Below are positions 46,489-56,528 of a DNA stretch of 64,000 nt, piece after piece; the first letter of the stretch is position 1; each line of letters starts with the position of its first letter. The notes under the pieces are model-generated. The model was not told where the DNA came from. It saw only the letters and a program-made list of their open reading frames with translations, and searched no databases. The position numbers were made by a program, and so were the translations under genes. The stretch lies in the NCBI RefSeq assembly GCF_010389155.1, contig NC_057768.1, positions 9,794,501-9,858,500 on the forward strand. Direction: 5' to 3'. The DNA is from Erigeron canadensis. Its lineage: Eukaryota > Streptophyta > Magnoliopsida > Asterales > Asteraceae.

Positions 46489-49400
46489 GGTACTCCTCAG
46501 ATTCCACTCAATGCCATTACTGGTATACCTTCTTTTTCTACTATGCAAATTGTGGGTAGAATTGGGACAAAAAGAATTTACATATTGTGTGATAGTGGGT
46601 CAACACACAATTTTATGAGCCAAGAATTAGCAGAAAGGTTAAGCAATCCAGTTTTTGAGATACCTAATGTGCAAGTGACTGTAGCAGATGGTAATAAGAT
46701 GTCTTGTGTGAAGTTGTGTAAGGATTTTAAATGGGCTATGCAGGGTACTTGGTTTACTGTAGATATGTTGGTAATAGAATTAAGGAATTATGATATTGTT
46801 TTGGGTGTTAAGTGATTGCAGACTCTAAATGACATTATTTGGAATTTTAATAACTTGACCATGAAATTTAATGTTGGGGGTCAAAATTTTGAGTTAAAAG
46901 GAGTCAAACAACATGGAATAACAGCTTGTTCAATGGAAAAAATGACTAATATGCTACAAAACTCTAATATGGTAGTACAAGCTCAGTTGTTCACTATGCA
47001 ACCAAATGGCAGTGAGAATCAGATGTATCAACCCAATATTGCAGACGAATGGGGATCTGGATAGTCTCTTAAGTTTGCAGATATTTTTGAGGTACCAAAA
47101 TGGTTACCTCCTGCAAGATCATTTGATCATAAGATAGTTTTGAAGGATGAAAGGGTGGACCTTAATCTGAAACCCTACAGATACCCAAAAGCATAGAATG
47201 ATGTGATTAATCAGATGACACAAGAACTCTTAGATACAGGAGTAATTAGACATAGCACTAGTTCATTTGTTGCTCTTGTGGTTTTAGTAAAGAAGAAAGA
47301 TGGATCATGGAGGATGTATGTGGACTCTACGCATTTAAATGATGCTACTGTGAAAATTGTGTTCCCAATTCCACTTATTGAAGAGCTATTGGATGGATTG
47401 GAAAGTGCAGTGGTGTTTTCAAAACTAGACTTGAGATCTGGCTACCACTAGGTTAGAATGTTTAAGCCAGATATATACAAAACAACATTGAAGACACATT
47501 AAGGCCACTTTGAATTTCTAGTATTACCTTTTGGCCTTACTAATGCACCTGCTACTTTTCAGTCTTTAATGAATAATACATTTAAAGAAGTCTTGAGGAA
47601 GTGTGCTTTAGTATTTTTTGATGACATCCTGGTTTATAGTAAGAGTTGGAACCAACATTTGATAGAGTTAGAAAGGGTTCTCAACTTGATGAGACAACAT
47701 TGTTTAAGAGCCAAAAAGTCTAAATGTTCTTTTGGTGGGGCAATGGTAGAGTATTTAGGTCATGTAATTACTACTGTAGAAGTATCTACTGATCCTAATA
47801 AAATTTCTGCTATCAAAGAATGGCCAAAACGCAATACTCTGAAGCAATTGAGGGATTTTTGGGAATCACTAGGTATTATAGGAGGTTTATTAGAGGTTTT
47901 GGTATTTTGGCAAAACCCTTAACTGAGCTATTAAAGAAAGATAATTTTGGATGGAATGATCAAGCATAAGCTGCTTTTGAGGAATTAAAGTTAGCTTTAT
48001 GTTCTTTTCCTGTACTCAAACTACCGGATTTTTCAAAAACCTTTGTGGTAGAAACTGATGCTAGTGCTAAGGAGATGGGAGTTGTTTTAATGCAAGAAGG
48101 CCACTCTTTGGCTTTCATTAGCAAAGCTTTTTCTGTGAGACAATTGAGTTTATCTGTTTATGAGAAAGAGCTTTTAGCAATATTAATGGTTGTCAAACAA
48201 TGGCACCATTATTTGTCTGTCAAGCACTTTATTATCAAAACCGATCATCAAAGTCTTAAGCATCTATTAGAGCAGAAGATTGTTACTTCTTTACAACAAA
48301 AATGGCTATCATAGTTGTTAGGATATGATTATGAAATTGCTTATAAGAAAGGAGTAGAGAATATAGCTGCAGATGCTATATTTTGTGGACAATGCTCTTT
48401 TAGGTAGGCTCAAGGAAACATGGAAATAGGATAATGAATGTTTACAAGTGATCAAGCAGTTGGAGGAAGGCAAAGTGATCCCTAATAAGTCATGGGATGG
48501 TCACATTTTGAGAAGGAAATCCAAGTTGTGGGTTGCCAAGGATAAACAGTTGAGGAATGATATTATTGCAATATTTCATTCTTCAGCTAGGGGTGGGCAT
48601 TATGGACTCACACCCACATTGAAGAAAATTAAGGAATTATTCTATTGGAAAGGATGAAATAAGGATGTGCAGAATTTTATTAGGGAATGTGTCACTTGTC
48701 AGAGGTCCAAATATGAGAATGTAGCATCACTTGGGTTAATGCAGCCACTGCCTACTCCTAAATCTTTATTTAGTGATATTTCTATGAATTTCATCTCAGG
48801 TCTTCCTAAAGTCAAAGGAAAGGATACTATCCTGGTCATAGTAGACAAATTGACAAAATATGGGCATTTCTTATTGCTTAGCCATCCTTTCACTGCTACC
48901 ACAGTGGAAAAAATCTTTTTTGGACAATATTTTTAAGATACATGGTAATCCTCTCACCATTGTATCTGATAAAGATCCTATTTTTCTGAGTAAATTCTGG
49001 CAAGAATTTATGAGACTGCAGAGAATTCAGTTGGCAATGTCATCTGCCTATCACCCTTAAAGTGATGGCCAAACTGAGGTATTAAATAGATTCTTGGAAT
49101 CGTATTTGAGATCTATATGCATGGACAGTCCTTTAGGTTGGGTGGATTGGATTCCAGTAGCTCAATGGTGGTATAATTCAACTTGGCACTCAACCATTGC
49201 TATGTCTCCATATGAAACTTTATTTGGAGTGGATCCAAACCTTCATATTCCTTATGTGCCAAATGATACTGCCCTGGATTCAGTTGAGGAATTACACAGA
49301 GATAGAGAGCTCATGATTAAGAAGCTAAAAGGGAATCTGGAGATTGCAAGAAACAGGATGAAACAACAAGCAAATACTCACATAACTGAAAGAAACTTTG

Positions 49401-49805
49401 AAGCTGGGGACTGGGTTTATGTCAAGCTTCATCCATTTGCTCAACAATCTTTGAAAATGCATCACAATAGGAAGCCGTCTCCTAGATATTTTGGTCCTTT
49501 CTTCATTCTGCAGAAAATTGGACAAGTGGCTTATAAGTTGGATCTTCCTACAAATACTCAAATCCATCCTACAGTCCATGTTTCTCCATTAAAAAGGCAC
49601 AAGGTTCTAAAATCATAACTGCTCCAATTCCTCAAGGCAAAAGATTCACATTACAACCCGGATCAGTGTTGGACAGGAGGATGCTCAAAAGAAGCAATAA
49701 ATCTGCAATTCAAGTTTTAATCCATTAGGAGGCTTTGGATATGGCTGATGCATCTTGGGAGTATTTGACAGATATGCACCTTCGATTTCTAGATTTTACT
49801 CTTTG
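46489..49805 (+). pseudogene. gypsy B pol (PR-RT-RH-INT), broken
   Basis: A different gypsy element. It begins in the gag-protease linker (NAITGIPSFSTMQIVGRIG), with protease DSGSTHNFM (about 46573-46600); RT with ARSFDHKI, FSKLDLRSGYH, FFDDILVYS (47617-47643) and YLGHVI; RNase H with VETDASAKEMG and TDHQSLKHLL; integrase with GGHYG, CVTCQR, ISMNFISGLP, VDKLTKYGHF and NRFLES; and C-terminal IHPTVHVSPLKRHK, then a chromodomain-like remnant (DASWEYLTDMHLRFLDF). It is broken by at least seven in-frame stops (46813, 47062, 47194, 47449, 47501, 48313, 48656) and several shifts. Its order and C-terminus suggest the chromovirus branch. Confidence 0.9.
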
Positions 49806-49835
49806 AGGACAAAAAGTTCGTTAAGGGGAGGGTAT

Positions 49836-50035
49836 TGATATGTTCAAATTGTAAAATAGGAAATTAAAGAAGTAATAGGAATATTGTAAAAATCGAAGGA
49901 CTAAAAGTGTCAACTTGGAAGTTAGGTTGTTACAGTTTGTTTTAGTCGTTATATTGTAAACCGTCGAATCTATAATCAATACAATCACACAAGCTATCAT
50001 TGAGCTTGATTCAGAACAATTTCTCTCTTCTTACA
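49836..50035 (+). repeat. 3' LTR of gypsy element B (probable)
   Basis: A purine tract AAGGGGAGGG (49823-49832) is followed by TGATATGTTCAAATTG and a roughly 200-bp segment ending ...CTCTTCTTACA. No 5' LTR copy exists in the window, so limits rest on TG/CA ends and the purine tract. Confidence 0.55.
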
Positions 50036-50582
50036 TTTCTTTTCTATTAATAATCTTGATAAAAATAATAAAAACTATGATTAAAAGATTACTTCTAATA
50101 ATAATTATCAACATCATTTGTAACATTAATTGTTTTTAGTAGTGTCACCATCGGTCCATCACTTGATTTCATTGTCTTATTCACTGCTCAAACAAGTGAA
50201 ACAACCGAGTAAAACAGGATTTCTTAAAATACTAAAACATTATATATATTAATTGCTATCACAACTAAGAGAAAAAAATAATTTTGACTGTTGATCTAAA
50301 CCATTGAAATTCATAATCAAAATAATCTTAACCCTTAAAATTAAAAGTGAACTTAGTTATTTTATATATGGTAACCAATTATATACTATTTAATCTACAT
50401 TTTTTGAATCATGGATACTATATACAAATAAGTTACTTACCTACGTACAATTAGCAAATTTTTATGTTTTCTATTTTTATATAGAACGACACGTACAAAT
50501 TACCAATGGATTGAAAATATTTTGAAGTTCAACAGAGTGAGTCGAGCACTTTAAAATATTGCAAACAACCTTAATGTGTGAT
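50036..50582. other. intergenic, AT-rich, nothing recognised
   Basis: No gene or repeat end recognised. Confidence 0.4.
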
Positions 50583-51500
50583 ATGTATGGTGAACATTTG
50601 AGTTTCATGTTAACCGAGAGAATATGTATTATATGAGTGGTGTACCCTTACAATGCAGCGGTGGTCGTAGCGATGGGTGGTGGTGACTGTAACGTGTGGT
50701 TATTAATGTAAAAGTAATTGATGTAAAAGGAGGTAGTGTATTTATTTTAAGAATTGAAGTAAAAGAATGTATATTGTAAATAAATTTCATTAAGAATACT
50801 ATAGGTATATTAACTGAAAATATATTTAAATTAGTGGGGGAAAAAAAGGTAGTTTGGATCGATAGGATTGAAAAATATTTTAGAGATTTTTTAAGTTAGA
50901 TGTAGTGTGTGAGTTAAGAATGTGTTGAAAATTAAGGGTAGTTTAAATATTTTGAAGATTGAAAGTTAAAAAAAAAAAGGAGGAGGGCAGTTTGTTTTAT
51001 AAAGGAAAAAAAAAAATTATATATACAGATTGTCCATATTTCAAAAATAAAAAAAGTTATAAAAATATGTATGGTGAACATTTGGAATTCTTGCTAAACT
51101 AGAGATTATACGTATTGTACGAGTGACGTACTGGCGTAATGCGGCAGCGGTGGTGGTGGTGGTGGCAGCGGCGGTGACGGTAACGTACGGTAATTATTGT
51201 ACAAATAATTGATGTAAAATAAGGTAGTGTAGTTATTTTAAGGGTTAAAAAATGTATATTGTAAATAAATTTCATTAAAAATACTATAAGTATATTAGTT
51301 GAAAATATATTTAAATTAGTGAAAAAAGATCGAGGTAGTTTGGATTGATAGGATTGGAAATTATTTTAGAGATGTTTTAGGTAGATGTAGTGTATCAGTT
51401 GAGAATATGTCAAAAATTGAGGGTATTTTAAGTGTTTTAAAGATAGAAATTTTTTTAAAAAAAAAGATAAGTATTAGTTTGTTTTATAAAAGATTTTATT
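50583..51500. repeat. two direct copies, period about 478 bp, with GGT tracts
   Basis: 50583-51056 and 51061-51500 are homologous: TATGGTGAACATTTG(A/G)..., a (C/G)GGTGG-rich patch (50660-50690; 51138-51180), GTAATTGATGTAAAA / ATAATTGATGTAAAA, and TGTATATTGTAAATAAATTT. The GGT patch and following motifs are shared with Helitron-like pieces at 29.4, 38.8 and 52.1 kb, so this is probably a tandem Helitron-derived repeat on the minus strand. Confidence 0.75.
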
Positions 51501-52048
51501 TACAAACTCAAATATGATTATTGGTTAACACAAAAGTTATTTATCAACAATCCATAGTATGTGTTTCAATTTAAATTACAACATAATTTAATGTGTAACG
51601 AATATATTTACAACCTAAAATCGTACACCCGTAATGCGTAAGATGGTGAATGGTTTATCAAAAGATTTTAATTTAGGCTTAAATCAAATATTAAAAATAT
51701 ACTTTATAAACTTTTATCCATGAAAAGGGTGAAGGTGACAACAATCGACTTCACCGGTTGTCGTTTTTAAAAGTTCTAAGTGTAAATAACTTCACCAACC
51801 CTTTTTTTCTTTCAGTTTTTTATTTATTTTTAACGATGAGGTTGATTGTAATAGGTTTTTGGATGATGTTAAGTTAGTAGACAATAACATCACTAAGATA
51901 AATGAGCAATATGTATTTAGAAGTATTATATATTTATTTGAAAATCTAGAACTTTTGATTTCAGGAATCTTATGTTTAGGTGTTTAACGTTTTATATTAT
52001 CCGTCTCTAATAAAAGTAGGATATGTGTACTTTTGTTATTATTACATA
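51501..52048. other. intergenic, AT-rich, nothing recognised
   Basis: No feature supported. Confidence 0.4.
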
Positions 52049-52384
52049 CTAGCATGGTGTCCACACAAATGCGACGTTGGTGATGAAAATGTGGTGGTGA
52101 CTGGTGTCGGCGACGACTAATAGTGGGGACAACAAGTAATGTAGGTTATTGATGTAATTAATATAGTGGTTAGTGAAATTATTTTAAAAGTTGAAGGACT
52201 GACAGTGTAATTTATTTCATTAAGGGTATTTTAAGTGTATTAGTGGAGATAATTAAATTAACGAATAAATAGAGGATGATTTAGAAAAAGAGTAAGGGGT
52301 ATTATTGTCATATTGCATAGAGTAATTTCAACACTTACATAAATAAAAGAGACTATTTTTTTTATATGTAGGTATAGATATAGA
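52049..52384 (-). mobile_element. short Helitron-like element
   Basis: On the minus strand: start TCTATATCTATACCTACATA (near 52384), end ACGTCGCATTTGTGTGGACA then CCATGCTAG (CTAG at 52049-52052) followed by T. Related to the ends at 10853 and 28993. The exact TC is ambiguous because of a TAGATA repeat. Confidence 0.6.
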
Positions 52385-52415
52385 TAAAGTTTAACATGTT
52401 TCGTGTACATTTAAC

Positions 52416-52422
<7 letters not shown>

Positions 52423-52447
<25 letters not shown>
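52423..52447. repeat. (GT)n microsatellite
   Basis: About 11 GT units followed by GGTGG. Confidence 0.95.
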
Positions 52448-52454
52448 GTGGAGA

Positions 52455-52804
52455 CTCTTATTTTGAGAACCAATTTTTTTGTAAGAACCGTGAGAAATCC
52501 TAAATTTCATATTAAATCACATGTTTTTTTTGTTCATTCACATGTGAAACATTATAAAAATATATGTTGTAGAAGAATTTTTTTTTTTAAAACCTCATAT
52601 ATAGCCGTTTGTCATATGTGAACAAAACACGTGAACAAATTCATTCACAAGCTCACAAAAGGCTACTTTGAAGGTTTCTTAAAAAAGTTTCTTTTACAAC
52701 ATAAATTTTTATAGCATTTCACATGTGAATGAACAAAAAATTCATGTGAACAAGTATATTATTTATGAGTTCTCATGCTTAAAAAAAACGGTTCTCAAAA
52801 TAAG
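52455..52804. mobile_element. foldback MITE, family 1
   Basis: Inverted arms of about 120 bp: CTTATTTTGAGAACCAATTT ... CATTCACATGTGAAA and reverse complement of ...GAACCG/GGTTCTCAAAATAAGG. Both arms carry TGTTGTA(G/A)AAGAA-type inner sequence. About 350 bp. Confidence 0.75.
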
Positions 52805-52839
52805 GAAAATACATACATATATATATGTATGTATATATA

Positions 52840-53436
52840 GGGGTGGGTTATTTGTAGTACATGTACTTTTTATAGTATATGTGTAAGTTAACTTACACAT
52901 TTCTTCTTCCTTCTTCCTTCCATCCCCGACCACCACCATGATTATCAGGCAACGGCGACCATCTCCGGCGAGACATACACATGTGTAAGTTAACTTTGCA
53001 GCGAGAATCAGGTTCGTTTTCGGGTGGATAAGGTACGGGCCAAAGGCCCTTATCCGTTCTAAACTGACCGTCAAGGGACGCATATGGGAATCGTATGGAT
53101 TTGATGGGCGGCGATCCAAGAGATGGTGACGATTTGCTACGGTATGGGCGAAACCCTTGCTGCCCGACGTCGGCACCGTGGTTGGGGTGGTCGGAGATGA
53201 TGGTGGCTGGTGGTGGTTGTCTCGCGAAGGAAAAAACCTAGAAATTTTAAACCCTAAACTGCTAAAAAAGTTGTACTTACACATGTGTAAGTCTTGCCGG
53301 AGATGGTCGCCGTCGTCGGAGGATCATGGTGGTGGCCGGAGATGATCATGGTGGCGGTGGTGGTGGTCGGAGATGGAAGGAAGAAGGAAGAAGAAGTGTG
53401 TAAGTTAACTTACACATGTACTACAAATAACTTTCA
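52840..53436. mobile_element. foldback element, family 2
   Basis: About 597 bp. Arms of about 160 bp share GTTATTTGTAGTACATGT, TAAGTTAACTTACACA, TTCTTCTTCCTTCTTCCTTC and GGCGACCATCTCCGGC. The core (about 53000-53250) is GC-rich and possibly captured DNA, but no protein family was recognised. Open frames running through it include arm sequence and are not credible genes. Confidence 0.75.
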
Positions 53437-53559
53437 TATATATATATATATATATATACAGAGGAAGAAATATGGATTGTTATGCACCCAACTTGGGTAA
53501 AAAACCCTTCACATACCAATATTTTTAATATTTTGAATAAATGTTTGCCCCCCATGATT

Positions 53560-53706
53560 TTTAATATTTAAAAAAGTTTCTTCTACAACATACTTTTTTA
53601 TATCATTTTACATGTGAATGGACAAAAAAAAAACATATAATCCAATACATAATTTGAGATATCTCATGGTTCTTACAAAAAAAAATGGTTCTCAAAATAA
53701 GGAAAG
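53560..53706. mobile_element. half copy of foldback MITE family 1
   Basis: TTTCTTCTACAACATACTTT to GGTTCTCAAAATAAGG matches the right arm of 52455-52804. The left half is missing. Confidence 0.7.
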
Positions 53707-53729
53707 TTATATATATATATATATATATA

Positions 53730-54639
53730 TCTATATAAATATTAAAACAGTAAGAATTCTAGCATTTTAAAGCATTCTTCAATTAAAAGCTATTTTTAAA
53801 AATTGCCACATAGGTCTTTATCCTATGTGGCATCTTTATATTTTTTTACAATATATAAATCCACAAAGTTATATTATCTAAATATATTTATTTAAATAAA
53901 AATAAAATCTATATATACACAAATTTTTAAAAAAGCAAAAGTGAAAGATCAAATCCTACATTATGATAGAAACCGTATGAACTGACAATCTATGTACAAA
54001 ATTAGAAAATATTTAGTTTTCAAAATATTTATATCTTATTCTTTTATCCACTATAACCAATAACCAATAGAATATATCATATTGTGATTTAGTTTTTTTT
54101 TTTTAATATCATTTTCTTTGTAGTGATTTACGTTTTTGAAGCATTAGTTTGTTCTTTGTAATCTACTGTAATTTTATTTTGGTTTCTAACTATATTTAAA
54201 TCTTTTCGGTTTTTATGAATTTTAATATTTGATGAAGCAAGTTTTATGAAACTATTTCATTTGAATGAGTATGATGAAATTCTAATAAATCATCTATCAC
54301 TTTGCAAAAAATAACATATCGTTATGATTTTACATTACATTTATATTTTAACTTAATTTTATGTTAATTAGTATTGCATGAAGTACAGTATAATATAAGA
54401 TTAAGAAAAAAGTCATACAAATATATTTTAGTTTTTTTTAGTTTCGTTAGACTCAATATATAATGAAACGACAGCTAGACTCAATATATAATGAAAAGAC
54501 AGCATGAAATATGAATCACAAACATTTTTCCATCAATTTTTTGTTTAGCCTTTTCATAATCTTCTACTTTGATTGTATAATTGCGTATTGAAAGCAAAAA
54601 CATTAGATAACCGCACATCGTGCGGGGTAAAATACCTAG
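53730..54639 (+). mobile_element. non-autonomous Helitron H1
   Basis: Starts TCTATATAAATATTAAAACA after a TA run; ends with hairpin CCGCAC-ATC-GTGCGG (54611-54625), GGTAAAATAC and CTAG (54636-54639), followed by T. 910 bp, no coding capacity. Its 3' half is homologous to H2. Confidence 0.88.
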
Positions 54640-54649
54640 TATATATATA

Positions 54650-55911
54650 TCTATATACTTATTAAAACAGTAGGAATCCGAATGATCCTAGAGGTCCTAC
54701 AACTCAAACCTATTTTATAATATCGACACATAAGCCTTAATCATATGTGGCATTTTTATAATTTTTTGCCAATAATTTAATTATGTAAAAAAATGAAATA
54801 AAACTAAAAATCCAAGATATTATTTAACGTGAGATATTTGTTTTCTTTGGCAAATATTTTGTTTCCCTCCTCTAATTATTTTAGTATTAATCTGATATTA
54901 ATCATATATCTATGAATGTGATATTAGCTACTCAAAGAAACACACTTTTGAAGTTTCGTATGAGATATGCAAATTCCGTTTTTATTTATTTTTGATTCTT
55001 TTTCTATACCTTATTCATTATCCTCCTCCTCCTCATCATCATCATCTAAGTTGGTTTTTTCTCCTATCAACATCTTTATGATTTTTTTTATTTCTCATTT
55101 CAGCTTTGTATTAACGCTTCTATTTGTGAACTCGAGTTTGACCTTTCTAGATGTCGATTATTTGGTTATTTTTATCTCAATATGAACAATTTTTTTTTAG
55201 ATAAATGTTGTTGTGTTAGCATTCTGATTTAATCTTGATTGACATAAACTTTCTATACCAATGTCACCATTTTTATACTATTTGCTTTTGCAAGTGATTT
55301 TGAGTTTTAAATTACTATAAGGTAATTTTACTTTTTCGAAAAAATAAATATGAAGACATTTTGAATTTAACTTAAATTTGAATAATAGATTTGTTTTTTA
55401 TAATCTAATTGTAATTTTAATTTGGTTTATCTTTAAAGCTTTTCATCTTTTACGAATTTCATTATTTGATGACTTAAATTCTACTAAAGTATTTTATTTT
55501 GAATGAATGTGATGAAATTCTAATGGATTACATATCAGTTTGCAAAAATAATACGAGTAGTTGTTATGGTCTTATCTTACATTACACTTTAATTTAATTT
55601 CATGTTTATTAACATTGCATGAAATATAATATGTGGTATTACATATGAATATTTGATGATAACACGTTAGTGTCCTAAAAGGCTGGTATAACTTATAATC
55701 GACTAATTAATAGTTAAATAATAACAGTTATATTTTGGATTTATATATTTCATTATATATAAATATTTCTATTACCGATAAATATAGATTTGTATATACC
55801 TGCTTAAAATACAAGTTATAATTGTTACAAATTGTTATTTATACTCATATAACTAAACAACATGAACAACTTTTTTAAACAGCCGCATATCGTGCGGGGT
55901 AAAAGACCTAG
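54650..55911 (+). mobile_element. non-autonomous Helitron H2
   Basis: Starts TCTATATACTTATTAAAACA ten bases after H1; ends with hairpin CCGCAT-ATC-GTGCGG (55883-55897), GGTAAAAGAC and CTAG (55908-55911), followed by T. 1262 bp. Shares GATGAAATTCTAAT(A/G)AT and ATTGCATGAA(G/A)TA blocks with H1. No gene. Confidence 0.88.
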
Positions 55912-56528
55912 TATATATATATATATGTTGTTTCTAACCTGGTTAACGACCGGGTATAGATCTAGTTTTGTTTTATTCTCTATCATTCTTATTTTAACTT
56001 TTATGTTTAACAAATAAAAACAGAAGAGTTGGGCTACCGCTGATTGTGGGCCTAGAGTTGGGTCAGATGGGGGAAGCTGAGGGTGTAGCCCGATCTTACG
56101 GTTGCGATTGTGATAGGATCAGTGGGGGATGGGTTGTATTAAAACTTAAAAGTTCCTGATGATCATAATTTAGCAGTATCGGAAAATTCGTACGTGGTTA
56201 TAAAAAGGAACGGTGTACGTATGTGAGCAAATTATAAATATGGTTTATCTTTTATCAATTGATACAATAAAGATGGATATATTCATCCCTTTTATACTAT
56301 ATATATACATTATTATTTGAATACAATTGCAATAAAGATAATCGAAATTTGGGCTAAATTTTCTTAATCTAACACAATCTCAATACTCGAGCAGTATATC
56401 CACCATTTGATCATTGACTTTCAGTTCCCTACAGCAGTATATATACCTTCAAAACTGTGAATCAATTCTGGTGTTGTTTGAAGGGGATCAAAATGATCAG
56501 CAGACATATATAAGTCAAAATTATCATG
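55912..56528. other. intergenic, 3' side of the APS2-like gene
   Basis: No gene. 56030-56150 is locally GC-richer but non-coding. Confidence 0.4.

Noticed and set aside
52763..53284. 173-codon minus-strand open frame
   Set aside because: It runs through the inverted-repeat arms and GC-rich core of a foldback element, has no domain and includes microsatellite-like coding.
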